Below are positions 17,950 through 27,610 of a DNA stretch of 64,000 nt, piece after piece. The DNA comes from Rouxiella sp. S1S-2. GTDB lineage: Bacteria; Pseudomonadota; Gammaproteobacteria; Enterobacterales; Enterobacteriaceae. A program made the position numbers and the translations under genes. The stretch's first letter is position 1. The number at the start of each line of letters is the position of its first letter. The notes beneath the pieces were generated by a model. It worked only from the letters and a program-made list of their open reading frames with translations, had not been told where the DNA came from and did no database searches. The stretch spans positions 434,001 through 498,000 of the forward strand of contig NZ_WFKL01000001.1 in NCBI RefSeq assembly GCF_009208105.1, written 5' to 3'.

Positions 17950-18393
17950 TTATTCTACCGCGTCTTCAGGGTCGCGCAGGGGAACGATAAGCATATCGAT
18001 GTGAACAGTATTGATCAGTTGGCGAGCCGAGGACATCAGCTTGCTCCAGAAGTCCTGATGGTGGCCGCACAGCACCAGGTCTACGTCATATTTTTTAATC
18101 GCATCAACCAACACCTGCGCCAAGTCACCGCTGCCGCTAAGCGTTTCAGCGATAGGGTAGCCCGCATTTTGAGACAGCTCGCTCAGAGCATGGTGGGTTT
18201 CTTCGGAAATGCGCTTTTGCATATCGCCAAGGTTGACGTCAATCAGGCCGGTGTAGAGGTCCGAGTAATTCACATCAACGTGGATAAGAGACACTTTGGC
18301 GTTGTATGGACGGGCAAGAGAGACCGCTTTTTCAACCAGCACTTTGCTTTCTGGAGAAAGGTCAACCGCAATCAAAATATGTTTATAAGCCAT
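17950..18393 (-). CDS. uspA: Universal stress protein A
   Basis: A 147-residue cytoplasmic stress protein nearly identical to E. coli UspA over most of its length: [17 protein letters not shown] at the N-terminus, [20 protein letters not shown], and [19 protein letters not shown] near the C-terminus. UspA-type proteins of this subgroup do not carry the ATP-binding G-2x-G-9x-G-S/T motif. It is induced in growth arrest and protects against DNA damage. A GGAAGGAG ribosome-binding site precedes ATG 18393. It is divergent from uspB, as in E. coli. Confidence 0.97.
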   Translation of the reverse strand: MAYKHILIAVDLSPESKVLVEKAVSLARPYNAKVSLIHVDVNYSDLYTGLIDVNLGDMQKRISEETHHALSELSQNAGYPIAETLSGSGDLAQVLVDAIKKYDVDLVLCGHHQDFWSKLMSSARQLINTVHIDMLIVPLRDPEDAVE

Positions 18394-18848
18394 AAGAAAC
18401 TCCTTCCATAAGTCATTTAACGTTAATTCGGATTATCTGAGTGTCGTCCTGTCACTGCTGCGTAAACTAGGGGGCGCATAAGCTAATCGTTGCATAAACA
18501 ACAGGCTGAAAACTTATCATACCTCAAGTATAGCGCTAAAACGCGAGATGCAGTGCCATCATTGGTGGGCATCACTGATGCGTATCACATTGTTCATAAG
18601 GGCGCTGCGCCAGAAAAATTGCTTTTTTGCTCCCCGATTTATATTTCATTTCCTACACTCAATAATAGGCGCGAGAACGACACGTCGTCTCTTCACGAAA
18701 GTGAAGCCCACGCTGAAGGTGCTAGCCCGGAAAGAGTCTGGGGGGCGGGCAGAAAATTGCCCAGGGGATTAAGTCATAAGAAGAGAGTAAGGGCGGGAAA
18801 CATGCGGCAGTTTGCCGATGCGTTTCGATGTCGCCTTAAGGGGGAATC
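18394..18848. other. uspA-uspB divergent intergenic region
   Basis: A 455-bp region that must hold the divergent promoters of uspA and uspB. An open frame from 18490 to 18855 on the plus strand has no recognisable product and runs into uspB, so it is not called. I could not pick convincing -35/-10 pairs or operators by eye. Confidence 0.5.
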
Positions 18849-19184
18849 ATGGTAAGTCCCGTTGCGCTATTTTGGGCTTTATGTGTGGTTTGTGTCGTAA
18901 ATATGCTGCGTTACTACTCTTCTCTGCGCGCACTGTTGGTCGTCCTGCGAGGATGCGATCCGCTTCTTTATCAATATGTTGACGGCGGTGGATTTTTTAC
19001 GGCCCACGGACAGCCGAGTAAACAGATAAGATTAGTGCGTTATATCTATGCTCAGCGGTATGTCGATCACCACGACCCTGAGTTTATCCGCCGTTGTGAA
19101 AGGGTTCGCGGTCAATTTGTGCTTACGACTGCACTTTGCGGATTAATTCTTATCAGTATGTTGGCGATGCTGATTTGGTATTGA
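18849..19184 (+). CDS. uspB: Universal stress protein B
   Basis: A 111-residue membrane protein, identical in length to E. coli UspB. It has an N-terminal membrane segment ([15 protein letters not shown]), a central soluble part with [21 protein letters not shown] and [21 protein letters not shown], and a C-terminal membrane segment ending MLAMLIWY. In E. coli it is sigma-S dependent and needed for ethanol resistance in stationary phase. An AGGGGG ribosome-binding site precedes the ATG. Confidence 0.97.
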   Translation: MVSPVALFWALCVVCVVNMLRYYSSLRALLVVLRGCDPLLYQYVDGGGFFTAHGQPSKQIRLVRYIYAQRYVDHHDPEFIRRCERVRGQFVLTTALCGLILISMLAMLIWY

Positions 19185-19245
19185 ATCCCATTGAAATAAG
19201 GACCGTTGAATGAGAGTAAAACGACAGTGAGTATCGATATAAGAG

Positions 19246-19287
19246 TAAAAAAATAGGCGATGCATTTTCATGCACCGCCTATTTTTA
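19246..19287. terminator. Bidirectional terminator between uspB and pitA
   Basis: A stem of AATAGGCG plus TGCAT, with one mismatch against its partner, closes a short TTTC loop. It is flanked by A-runs on the left and T-runs on the right, so it can terminate both uspB (plus) and pitA (minus). Confidence 0.85.
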
Positions 19288-19300
19288 CGCATAAAGCCGA

Positions 19301-20800
19301 TTAGATCAGTTTTAGCGCCAGCCAGTAGAGTACGCCAGAAAGTAAAATTGAGACGGGCAGAGTGAGTAACCACGCCAGCGCAATGTTCTTGATGGTTTTA
19401 CTCTGTACGCCACCGCCGTCAACAATCATGGTGCCTGCTACCGCCGAGGACAGTACGTGAGTCGTCGAAACCGGCATACCGGTATAACTTGCCACGCCAA
19501 TCGATACGGCTGCGGTAACCTGTGCAGAAAGACCCTGCGCGTAGGTCATGCCTTTTTTACCAATCTTCTCACCAATGGTGGTCGCCACGCGCTTCCAACC
19601 CACCATCGTTCCCAGCGCGAGCGCCAGAGCCACAGCGACAATGATCCAGATTGGCGCGTACTCAACGGTTTGCAGCAAATCGCTGTGCAAGTCGTTAAGG
19701 AAACGCTTATCGGCAGAGCTGGTTTCTTCCAGTTTAGCCGTTTTATCTGCGGTATCCGCCACGCACATTAGCAGGCGACGCATATGGCTACGCTGCTCCG
19801 GCGCCAGGTCACTGTAGCTTTGTAAGTTAGCCAGCATTGCCTGAGAGCGGGTTATCGCTTCCATTGCCTGCGAGTTAATGCAGTGGAACTCAACCGGTGC
19901 ACCGTTGCTGGTGTCGGTTGGCGCAGGCACCAGCGGCGTCAATGCCACCACGTGCGGCAACGCATCAGCGTGTTGCTGATAGTACTGCTGCAGGTGATTT
20001 ACGGCGTCACGGGTACGGGTAATATCGTAACCCGTCGCGTTCATATTAAGCACGAAGCCCGCGGGCGCTACGCCAATCAGCACTAGCATGATCAGGCCAA
20101 TGCCTTTCTGACCATCGTTCGCGCCATGGGAAAAACTTACCCCGATGGCCGAAAGGATCAGGGCAATACGCGTCCAGAATGGCGGTTTTTTCTTGCCATC
20201 CTGTTTCTCGCGTTCTGCCGGCGTCAGGTGAATACGTTTACGTTTTTTATTCCCGCTCCAGTAGCGACGGAGCACAAAAATCATGGTTCCGGCAATAATC
20301 ATCCCTACCAGCGGCGAGATAATTAATGACAGGAAAATGCCGATCATTTTGGGAATGTTTAAGGCATCCACTATCGAGCTGTGGGTCATTAGCGCGTTGG
20401 TTAATCCTACGCCGATAATGGCACCGATGAGCGTGTGGGAGCTGGAGGCCGGAAGGCCGAAATACCAGGTTCCCAGATTCCAGATAATCGCCGCCAATAG
20501 CATTGAAAACACCATAGCGAGACCATGCGCGGAACCCACGTTCAACAGCAAGTCGGTTGGCAACAGGTGAACAATGGCATAGGCCACGCTCAAGCCGCCA
20601 AGCATGACGCCGAGAAAGTTGAATACGCCAGCCATCACAACCGCAAGTTGCGAACGCATAGCGCGCGTATAAATAACAGTCGCTACTGCGTTAGCCGTGT
20701 CATGAAAGCCGTTGATGGCTTCGTAGAACAGCACAAACAGTAGTGCGAGAATCAATAACAGGCCGGTATGGAAATCCAACCCGGCGAATAAATGCAGCAT
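19301..20800 (-). CDS. pitA: Low-affinity inorganic phosphate transporter PitA
   Basis: A 499-residue inner-membrane symporter, the same length as E. coli PitA. It carries the duplicated PiT signatures: [24 protein letters not shown] near the N-terminus and [18 protein letters not shown] in the middle, with about ten hydrophobic segments and a central hydrophilic loop. It imports phosphate as a neutral metal-phosphate complex with protons. The start is ATG 20800 ([13 protein letters not shown]), matching E. coli; 40 codons of frame upstream are non-homologous. Confidence 0.96.
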   Translation of the reverse strand: MLHLFAGLDFHTGLLLILALLFVLFYEAINGFHDTANAVATVIYTRAMRSQLAVVMAGVFNFLGVMLGGLSVAYAIVHLLPTDLLLNVGSAHGLAMVFSMLLAAIIWNLGTWYFGLPASSSHTLIGAIIGVGLTNALMTHSSIVDALNIPKMIGIFLSLIISPLVGMIIAGTMIFVLRRYWSGNKKRKRIHLTPAEREKQDGKKKPPFWTRIALILSAIGVSFSHGANDGQKGIGLIMLVLIGVAPAGFVLNMNATGYDITRTRDAVNHLQQYYQQHADALPHVVALTPLVPAPTDTSNGAPVEFHCINSQAMEAITRSQAMLANLQSYSDLAPEQRSHMRRLLMCVADTADKTAKLEETSSADKRFLNDLHSDLLQTVEYAPIWIIVAVALALALGTMVGWKRVATTIGEKIGKKGMTYAQGLSAQVTAAVSIGVASYTGMPVSTTHVLSSAVAGTMIVDGGGVQSKTIKNIALAWLLTLPVSILLSGVLYWLALKLI

Positions 20801-21119
20801 AATTGTTACGCCAGTTTGTGGACATGAACGCCGCGCATTATCTGCGAGAACAGGGTGGGTGGAAAAGGAAAATATGACATTTTTTTGACTAAACGTAGGT
20901 TGAAAATTAGCCATGTGCAAAGAGACTCTTTTAAATTCATTGATTTAAAAGGGGTTTTGCTTATGAAACATTTCGTTACCTGCGCTGATTATTCTGCAGT
21001 TATCTGGCGTATCTTCGCTACAGCGCTTACAATCGGGCGCGCAAGAAGCTGAATTGCACGCTTTTTGTTCGCTAACCAAGGTTTTTTTCAACCAAAAAGC
21101 ATCATTCAGAGAGGTTTTT
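20801..21119. other. pitA-yhiN divergent intergenic region
   Basis: A 319-bp region between two divergent genes. No Pho-box-like repeat and no recognisable small gene were seen. It presumably holds both promoters. Confidence 0.45.
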
Positions 21120-22322
21120 GTGGAACAGTACGACGTTGTAGTCATTGGTGCCGGTGCGGCAGGAATGTTTTGTGCTGCAGAGGCGGGCCAAGGTGGCTGT
21201 AAAGTACTGTTGCTTGATAACGGCAAAAAACTGGGCCGCAAAATCCTGATGTCCGGCGGTGGCCGCTGTAATTTCACCAATCTTTATGCCGAACCTGCGG
21301 CCTATCTATCCGAAAACCCCCATTTTTGTAAATCTGCACTGGCGCGCTATACCCAGTGGGACTTTATCGACCTGGTCACCCGTTACGGCATTGCCTGGCA
21401 TGAAAAAACCCTGGGCCAACTGTTTTGCGACGACTCCGCTCAGCAAATTGTGTCGATGCTGGAACAGGAGTGCCAAAAGGGTCAGGTCACGGTTCGCCTG
21501 CGCAGTGAAATCAGCGCGGTGGAAAAAACTGAACGGGGCTTCAACATTACGCTAAACGGTCAGGTTGTGAGCACTCACTCACTTGTTGTGGCCAGCGGTG
21601 GGCTTTCAATGCCGGGTCTTGGCGCCTCACCGTTTGGCTATCGCCTTGCCGAGCAGTTTGGCCTTAAAATACTGCCAACCCGCGCCGGATTGGTGCCTTT
21701 TACCCTGCATAAGCCGCTGCTGGACCATTTGCAGACCCTCTCAGGCGTGTCGGTGCCGTCGGTGCTGACTGCCGAAGACGGTACCGTGTTTCGTGAGAGT
21801 ATCCTTTTTACCCATCGCGGGCTCTCCGGACCGGCGGTTTTACAGCTTTCCAGCTATTGGCAACCCGGTGAGTTTGTAAGCGTTAACTTACTTCCTGGCT
21901 TAGACCTGGCGGGGTTTTTAAACCAGCAGCGTCAAGAACATCCTAACCAAAGTTTGAAAAACACCCTGTCTTTGCATTTGCCCAAGCGGCTGGTGGAGTG
22001 TTTGCAGACGCTGGAACAAATTCCCGACGTCACGCTCAAGCAGCTCAACCCTGCGCAGCAGTCCGCGTTGGTTGAACAATTGCAAAACTGGCAGGTTCAG
22101 CCGAACGGCACTGAGGGTTACCGCACCGCCGAAGTCACATTAGGTGGCGTAGACACGCGGGCGCTGTCGTCTAAAACCATGGTCGCCAACGCCGTCCCCG
22201 GCCTGTATTTTATCGGTGAAGTGGTCGACGTCACCGGCTGGCTCGGCGGCTACAACTTCCAGTGGGCCTGGAGCTCGGCATGGGCCTGCGCACAAGACTT
22301 GATTAAGACGCGTGCGGAATAA
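21120..22322 (+). CDS. yhiN: Flavoprotein oxidoreductase YhiN (HI0933 family)
   Basis: A 400-residue FAD-dependent protein of the HI0933/BaiN-like family. The dinucleotide-binding motif VVVIGAGAAGMFCA is at the N-terminus, GRKILMSGGGRCNFTN follows near residue 41, and the C-terminal GEVVDVTGWLGGYNFQWAWSSG-type FAD region is present. The reaction is not established. The start is taken as GTG 21120 because an AGAGAGG site precedes it and the FAD motif then lies at the usual distance. It is next to pitA as in E. coli. Confidence 0.92.
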   Translation: MEQYDVVVIGAGAAGMFCAAEAGQGGCKVLLLDNGKKLGRKILMSGGGRCNFTNLYAEPAAYLSENPHFCKSALARYTQWDFIDLVTRYGIAWHEKTLGQLFCDDSAQQIVSMLEQECQKGQVTVRLRSEISAVEKTERGFNITLNGQVVSTHSLVVASGGLSMPGLGASPFGYRLAEQFGLKILPTRAGLVPFTLHKPLLDHLQTLSGVSVPSVLTAEDGTVFRESILFTHRGLSGPAVLQLSSYWQPGEFVSVNLLPGLDLAGFLNQQRQEHPNQSLKNTLSLHLPKRLVECLQTLEQIPDVTLKQLNPAQQSALVEQLQNWQVQPNGTEGYRTAEVTLGGVDTRALSSKTMVANAVPGLYFIGEVVDVTGWLGGYNFQWAWSSAWACAQDLIKTRAE

Positions 22323-22372
22323 TTCAACTCACCTAGCGTCTACAGCAGCGTATTGCCCTTGAGTGCAACTCA

Positions 22373-22410
22373 GGCTTAATCTCCCATTTTGGGAGTAAGC
22401 CAAGCGCTTT
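22373..22410. terminator. Terminator between convergent yhiN and SorC-family genes
   Basis: GGCTTA and CTCCC pair with GGGAG and TAAGCC around a 5-base ATTTT loop, with a 2-base bulge. A TTTTT tract follows on the plus strand after a short gap. It most likely ends yhiN. Confidence 0.6.
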
Positions 22411-22417
22411 TTATTGT

Positions 22418-23350
22418 TTAGCTTATCGGCAGGCGGTCCAAAATGGCCTGCGCGGTATTCACGTCGGTCACCAATGAATTAATCATGCCTGAACGAACGG
22501 CGCCGATAATGGCGGCGGCTTTCTCCGGCGTAGCGGCTACGCCAATGGTCAGCGGCGTGCGGCGCAGCTGCTCAACCGATGCCGCAATCATGCGCTCTTC
22601 TCCTTCCCAATGCAGAATTTCACCAGCCTCAGTGATGTAATGACGTAAAACGTCGCCCGTGGCGTGGCTCAGCGCCTGCTCGCCCGGCGTGGCGGTGCTG
22701 CTTTCACTCGGTTTTGGCTCGTGAGTCAGACCTACACCGACAATCGCCACGTCCAGCCTGTCCCACAGAGAAATAATTTCCTGCACGCTGAGATCACGCA
22801 AAAAGGCTTCCCGCAGCTCCGGCGACGAAATGTAAGGCGCATGCAGGAAGTAAGGGGTGCCTTCCATCTGCTCGGCCGCGCGGCGAACAAATTCGGTAAT
22901 TTGAAAATGTGGGGCCGCCTGCTGCATGCCGCCGTTCAACGCGACGGTCAGCACGCCCGGCAATCGCGGCAGGCCTGCCAGCGTTACCTCTCTTACCGCA
23001 CGTCCCCAGCCGATACCTAATACCGAGCCAGCGCTTAATCCTGCCTGTGAAAGCAGCGAAGCCAGTGGCGTACGCAGCGCATCCAACACATTGTTCGGCG
23101 GCGCGTCCACGACATAGGCATGCTTAAGGCCGAGGCGCTGAACGAGATCGGCGGTCATGTTTTCGGGTGAAGATAACCCGATGACTTCTATGCGAACTAT
23201 GCCTGCTGCGCGAGCTTTGTTAAGCAGTCGGGAGATGGTCGCGGTTGAGACATCCAACTTGCGCGCAATCTCGACTTGCGACATATCGGACTCGTAATGA
23301 AGCTTCGCTACCATGTGCATTAATGTGCGCGTTGCTGCAATATCTTGCAA
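22418..23350 (-). CDS. SorC-family sugar-responsive transcriptional regulator
   Basis: A 310-residue SorC/DeoR-type regulator. The N-terminal helix-turn-helix is at about residues 18-45 (YESDMSQVEIARKLDVSTAT followed by ISRLLNKARAAGIV), and the remainder is the phosphosugar-binding domain with GWGRAV and GVGLTHEP segments. It is divergent from the aldolase-kinase-PTS genes by 235 bp and almost certainly controls them, with a sugar phosphate as effector. The substrate is unknown. Confidence 0.93.
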   Translation of the reverse strand: MQDIAATRTLMHMVAKLHYESDMSQVEIARKLDVSTATISRLLNKARAAGIVRIEVIGLSSPENMTADLVQRLGLKHAYVVDAPPNNVLDALRTPLASLLSQAGLSAGSVLGIGWGRAVREVTLAGLPRLPGVLTVALNGGMQQAAPHFQITEFVRRAAEQMEGTPYFLHAPYISSPELREAFLRDLSVQEIISLWDRLDVAIVGVGLTHEPKPSESSTATPGEQALSHATGDVLRHYITEAGEILHWEGEERMIAASVEQLRRTPLTIGVAATPEKAAAIIGAVRSGMINSLVTDVNTAQAILDRLPIS

Positions 23351-23407
23351 AATTGGCTCTTTCAGCTTGAAATTCCTTTCAGTAATGAATTACACTCAAT
23401 GCGTCGG

Positions 23408-23426
23408 TTGAGGAATTATTGCTCAA
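23408..23426. promoter_or_regulatory. Candidate SorC-family operator half-sites
   Basis: TTGAG at 23408-23412 and CTCAA at 23422-23426 form an inverted repeat with a 9-bp spacer in the divergent control region, and a further ACTCAAT lies about 15 bp upstream. The arrangement could bind the adjacent SorC-family protein, but the arms are short. Confidence 0.3.
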
Positions 23427-23585
23427 TAGCGGTGAGAAAGCAATGTTCCACTCAGGGCTTAAACCCTTTAAAACCGGCGTTTTTCATGATTTTTCGGCCT
23501 CCCTTGAGAGCAAGGGAAACGACAGAGCGTCCAGTGTAATCGAGATTTTTTAATCTGTAATAAATTTCACGCAAAGGAGAGTTCC

Positions 23586-24530
23586 ATGTCAAAGTTGTCA
23601 ACGTCTGAATTACGCGGCTATCAGCAGATTTGTGGTCAAAACGGTGCCATGCTGGTTATTGCCTGCGACCAACGCGGCGGTATGCGCACGCTGCTTGCCA
23701 GTGACCCACAACAGCAGGCGTCCATTTCCGAGCAGCAGCTTGGGCTGATTAAAGCCGACATCACCCAGTATCTTGCCAGCAAAGCGTCCTGCGTATTGGT
23801 GGACCCGGTTTGTGCGGTGCCACAGCTGGTCGATGACGGGATTATTTCACGCGATACCGCGTTGCTCATCGGGCTGGATGCGTCGGGTTGGGACAATACG
23901 CCGGAAGGTTATCGCCTCTCTCGCTTGGCGAAAGGTGTGGATGCCCGTCGCGTGCGTGAGCTGGGGGCGACTGGCGGTAAAATAATGGTGTACCTGCGCT
24001 CTGACCAACCCCTGGCCAATAAGCACAATATCGAGATCCTGCATAAATGTATTAAGGACTTCAGCAGTGAAGACCTGCTGCTGGTGGTCGAGTTCCTGAC
24101 CTACAAGCTTGATAGCGAAACCGACGAAGAATATAAAGCGAAGGTGCCGGAGTTGATTTATGGTGGGACGCAAATTTGCCTCGATGCCGGTTCCAAAGTG
24201 CTGAAACTGCCTTATCCAGGTTCAAAACAGGCTTGTGCGGCAATCACCAAGCTTGCCGGGGATGTGCCTTGGGCGGTACTGTCGGCGGGCGTGGATCATG
24301 AAACCTTCCTCAAACAGGTCGAAGATGCGATGAGTACCGGTGCTTCAGGCGTAATTGCCGGTCGCTCGCTGTGGAAAGACTGCATTTCTCTGGATCATGC
24401 CACCACCAAAAATAAGCTCGAAACGGTTGCGGTTCCTCGTCTGAAAGAGCTTCAGGCGGTGATTCAGCAATATTATAAAGCGGCCCAAAAGGGTAAAAGC
24501 ACATCAACCGAACAGGTGGAACATGTCTGA
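23586..24530 (+). CDS. Class I aldolase, LacD/YihT family
   Basis: A 314-residue protein related to tagatose-1,6-bisphosphate aldolase (LacD) and sulfofructose-phosphate aldolase (YihT). It has VIACDQRGGMRTLL at 24-37 and VLVDP near 70, and the probable Schiff-base lysine is K207 in KVLKLPYPG. GASGVIAGRSLWKD forms the phosphate-binding C-terminal part. It likely cleaves a ketose 1,6-bisphosphate-like sugar produced by the PTS and kinase encoded next. The stop overlaps the kinase start by 8 bp. A GGAGAG ribosome-binding site precedes the ATG. Confidence 0.85.
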   Translation: MSKLSTSELRGYQQICGQNGAMLVIACDQRGGMRTLLASDPQQQASISEQQLGLIKADITQYLASKASCVLVDPVCAVPQLVDDGIISRDTALLIGLDASGWDNTPEGYRLSRLAKGVDARRVRELGATGGKIMVYLRSDQPLANKHNIEILHKCIKDFSSEDLLLVVEFLTYKLDSETDEEYKAKVPELIYGGTQICLDAGSKVLKLPYPGSKQACAAITKLAGDVPWAVLSAGVDHETFLKQVEDAMSTGASGVIAGRSLWKDCISLDHATTKNKLETVAVPRLKELQAVIQQYYKAAQKGKSTSTEQVEHV

Positions 24531-25089
24531 TAACAGAGAAGTTTTTAACGCTGAGACGGGTAAGCGGGTCATTCTGGTCAACGGGATCCCTGCATCGGGT
24601 AAAAGCAGTCTCGCCGTTGAACTCTCTGTAAAGACGGGTTGGTTGCAGCTGTCGCTTGATGGCATAAAAAATCCTTTCCTTCAGCGTATTGAAGGAGTCG
24701 ATAGGGCCTTTAACCGCCGGCTGGGTCAAGCCAGCTATCAGGTTATCTGGTCAATCGTGGCGGATGCGCCACAGGGCAGCACCTTTATTGTCGATGCCTG
24801 GTTCGGTTTCCAACCGAAAGAGGTACTGGTCGACTATCTCACTCAGGCGGGCGTGAGTGAAGTGCTTGAAATCTGGTGTCAGATTTCGCCGCATACTGCC
24901 GGATCACGATACGAAGCGCGATTGAGTGAGCGAGTGGCGGGTCATTTGGGGGCCGAATATATACCCGAGCTAAAAATATTGGCCGAGAAGGCACAGCCAA
25001 TGGAATTAGGGCCGGTATATTATTCCGACCAGGAAAAACCTGTGGATATTGATGCTATTAAACAGTGGGTAAATTCTACCTTTAAATAG
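24523..25089 (+). CDS. Small P-loop kinase of the sugar operon
   Basis: A 188-residue P-loop protein with Walker A GIPASGKSS at 21-29 and an FIVDAWFG segment in a Walker-B-like position. Its size and pattern resemble small metabolite kinases such as gluconokinase- or shikimate kinase-like proteins, without closer identity. It overlaps the aldolase gene by 8 bp, so the two are translationally coupled. A role in phosphorylating the PTS-derived sugar phosphate to a bisphosphate before aldol cleavage is inference. Confidence 0.7.
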   Translation: MSDNREVFNAETGKRVILVNGIPASGKSSLAVELSVKTGWLQLSLDGIKNPFLQRIEGVDRAFNRRLGQASYQVIWSIVADAPQGSTFIVDAWFGFQPKEVLVDYLTQAGVSEVLEIWCQISPHTAGSRYEARLSERVAGHLGAEYIPELKILAEKAQPMELGPVYYSDQEKPVDIDAIKQWVNSTFK

Positions 25090-25381
25090 CGGAAGGCGAC
25101 GGATTAAAAAGACTGCCAATCATATAATATACATTTAATAATGTTACCTGACATGAAACTCGGTACGCATCGAGATCCCATATCATTAATTTAGGATAAA
25201 GTTACTTATTATTATTTTCAATGAATGACAAATAGGCGTGGCTAGATCACAGTTTTTATTTTTGATTAATAGAATACTGAGATAAGTATACTTTTATAAA
25301 GTAAGAATCTATAACCTAACGGTTTATAAATTGATGCTTTAGAAACAATGCACGTTAGGCGAAAACTCTTGAAGAGGTAAT
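25090..25381. other. AT-rich gap between the kinase and EIIA genes
   Basis: A 292-bp AT-rich stretch with no gene. Its length and composition suggest a second promoter for the PTS genes. ATCACA near 25246 resembles half of a CRP site, but the partner half is poor. Confidence 0.4.
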
Positions 25382-25825
25382 ATGTTAACTGACTGGATTA
25401 ACGAAAGTAATATTAATATTATTGAGCACGCAGACAATTGGCAGAGTGCTGTGGCATTGGCAGTGCAGCCGTTAATAGATGTTGGTGCGGTTGAGGCTCG
25501 TTATCTCCAGGCTATTTACGATATGCACAGAGAGATTGGTCCTTATTATGTACTGGGGGAAGGTATTGCTATGCCGCACGCCAGACCGGAAGAGGGGGTT
25601 ATTCGTACCGCGCTGTCACTGGTTATTGTACAGAATGGCGTTGAGTTTCACAGCGAAGATAACGATCCGGTTTATATCATCTTTGCGTTAGCAGCAATAG
25701 ACAGTAATTCGCACATTGAAATGATCGCCAGCCTCTCACATCTTTTCTGTGACGATGAGGTGGTACAAAAACTACGAGGATGCCAAAGCAAAGAACACGT
25801 TTTGCAGGCCATCCGTCAGTACTGA
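25382..25825 (+). CDS. PTS EIIA component, ascorbate/UlaC-like
   Basis: A 147-residue EIIA of the fructose/mannitol/ascorbate fold. The phosphoacceptor is His66 in GIAMPHARPEEG, and the SHIEMIASLSHLF segment is also family-typical. It takes phosphate from HPr and passes it to the EIIB encoded 98 bp downstream. A GAGGTAAT ribosome-binding site precedes the ATG. The substrate is unknown; UlaC-like EIIA proteins also serve PTS systems other than ascorbate. Confidence 0.9.
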   Translation: MLTDWINESNINIIEHADNWQSAVALAVQPLIDVGAVEARYLQAIYDMHREIGPYYVLGEGIAMPHARPEEGVIRTALSLVIVQNGVEFHSEDNDPVYIIFALAAIDSNSHIEMIASLSHLFCDDEVVQKLRGCQSKEHVLQAIRQY

Positions 25826-25923
25826 GCATAGAAAGTCACTTAACATCATGAATCCCTTTGGCTTAATGCCATCGGGGTTATCCGAAGTATGTCTTATAAA
25901 TAACGGCAAACAAAGGAACACCT

Positions 25924-26229
25924 ATGAAAAAGTTATCAATTCTGGCGGTATGCGGCGCGGGTCTGGGCAGCAGTTTTGCCTGTGAAATGAGCATTGAAGC
26001 GGCTCTGAAAGATTTAGGGATAGACGCTGACCTGGCTCATTGTGATATTTCAAGCGCCACCTCAACGCGTGCGGATATTATTTTCACCGGAGAAAATTTC
26101 AGATCTCAGTTTGCGCATTATAATATCAGTGCAACCATTATCTATTTAAAACGTCTGGTCGACAAAAATGAAATAAAAGAGAAGCTCACTCCGGTATTGC
26201 AAGATATGGGGCTAATGGCGCATCAGTAA
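25924..26229 (+). CDS. PTS EIIB component, UlaB-like
   Basis: A 101-residue EIIB of the lactose/galactitol/ascorbate type. The phosphocysteine is Cys10 in LAVCGAGLGSSFA. It accepts phosphate from EIIA and transfers it to the sugar during transport by the EIIC encoded next. An AAGGAAC ribosome-binding site precedes the ATG. Confidence 0.92.
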   Translation: MKKLSILAVCGAGLGSSFACEMSIEAALKDLGIDADLAHCDISSATSTRADIIFTGENFRSQFAHYNISATIIYLKRLVDKNEIKEKLTPVLQDMGLMAHQ

Positions 26230-26327
26230 AATCAGACAACATAGTCTGAAGTAACAACATTAAAATTATTTACTACAAACATCTTACTCAATAGCTCGAT
26301 CACCGTGAACTCTACAGGGGACTTGAT

Positions 26328-27593
26328 ATGTCTTTCCTTCACTTTATCGTCAATGACGTACTGGGCCAGGCGTCTATTTTAATATCCCTGATTGCTATGA
26401 TCGGGCTTATTGCATTAAAGAAAAGCCCAGGGCAGGTTATTACCGGCACGTTGAAAACCCTTCTCGGTTTTTTAGTGCTGCTTTCGGGTGCCAGTATTAT
26501 TGTCGCCACCTTAACCTTTTTGGGTGAGATTTTCCAAAAGGGTTTCCACATGCGCGGTATTGTTACCGACGTGGGATCCATTGCCGGTATTGCCCAGCAA
26601 ACGCTGGGTCGAGAAACCGCACTGATTATGGTATTGGCATTTATTGTTAATATCCTTATCGCACGTTTTACCCGCTATAAATATATTTTCCTGACGGGCC
26701 AGGCATCATTATGGATGGCGACTGTCTGTTCGGTTATTGGGTATATGGGCGGCCTGCGCGGCACTGAACTGATCCTGATTGGCGGCGTGATTGCCGGTGT
26801 TATGGCGGTGGGCATGCCGGTACTGGCACAGCCGATTGTGCGTAAAATTACCGGCTCGGACGATTTCGCGCTTGGCCACTTCTGCACCATTGGCTACATC
26901 ATTCAAGCCGGTGTGGCAAAATTGACCGGCGACGTGAGTAAAAGCACTGAAGATCTTGAACTGCCGCAGGCGCTGTCGTTCCTGCAGGATACCTACCTGT
27001 CGATGATGGTAGTGATGATCCCTATTTATCTGATCCCGGCCGCCGTTGCTGGCCCAGAGGTAATTGCACCGTTCGCCAACAGCGTTAACTATCTGGTTTA
27101 TGCTTTCCTGCAGTCGATTCAGTTTGTGGTCGGTGTTTATGTGCTTTTGGCCGGTGTACGCCTGTTGTTGGCCGAAATCGTGCCCGCATTTCGCGGTATT
27201 GCCCTGCGCATCGTGCCTAATGCGATCCCCGCCCTCGACTGCCCGGTGCTTTTCCCTTATGCGCCCAACGCGGTCATCATCGGCTTTATCTCGACCACCA
27301 TTGGTTCAATCATCGGCATGTTCTTGTTCCCAAGCATTGGGTTAGCGATGATTTTGCCCGGCATGTTGACCAACTTCTTCGCCGGTGGCACTGCAGGCAT
27401 CTTTGGTAACGCCGTTGGCGGACGCCGAGGGGCCATTATTGGTGGCATCTTCCACGGACTGTTTATCACTCTGCTGCCGGCACTGCTGCTGCCGCTGCTC
27501 GGTAAATTCGGTTTTTCTAACGTGACCTTCAGCGACTCGGACGTTATCAGCGTCGGGCTGGTATTTGGTCACATTCTCAACTTCTTTCACTAG
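26328..27593 (+). CDS. PTS EIIC permease, UlaA/SgaT-like
   Basis: A 421-residue inner-membrane permease of the ascorbate-Gat superfamily. It is hydrophobic throughout, with about ten membrane segments, and shows family segments such as GSDDFALGHFCTIGYIIQAG and DCPVLFPYAPNAVIIGF. UlaA is about 465 residues, so this is a somewhat shorter relative. It works with the EIIA and EIIB encoded just upstream. AGGGGA precedes the ATG. Because the operon encodes an aldolase and a kinase instead of ascorbate enzymes, the substrate is probably not ascorbate. Confidence 0.9.
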   Translation: MSFLHFIVNDVLGQASILISLIAMIGLIALKKSPGQVITGTLKTLLGFLVLLSGASIIVATLTFLGEIFQKGFHMRGIVTDVGSIAGIAQQTLGRETALIMVLAFIVNILIARFTRYKYIFLTGQASLWMATVCSVIGYMGGLRGTELILIGGVIAGVMAVGMPVLAQPIVRKITGSDDFALGHFCTIGYIIQAGVAKLTGDVSKSTEDLELPQALSFLQDTYLSMMVVMIPIYLIPAAVAGPEVIAPFANSVNYLVYAFLQSIQFVVGVYVLLAGVRLLLAEIVPAFRGIALRIVPNAIPALDCPVLFPYAPNAVIIGFISTTIGSIIGMFLFPSIGLAMILPGMLTNFFAGGTAGIFGNAVGGRRGAIIGGIFHGLFITLLPALLLPLLGKFGFSNVTFSDSDVISVGLVFGHILNFFH

Positions 27594-27610
27594 GTTAAAC
27601 GGAGGCTGAT

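Noticed and set aside
18490..18855. 121-codon plus-strand frame before uspB
   Set aside because: No homology pattern, runs into the uspB start, and occupies the region expected to hold the divergent usp promoters.
25236..25252. CRP site before the EIIA gene
   Set aside because: The left half does not match TGTGA at the correct spacing.
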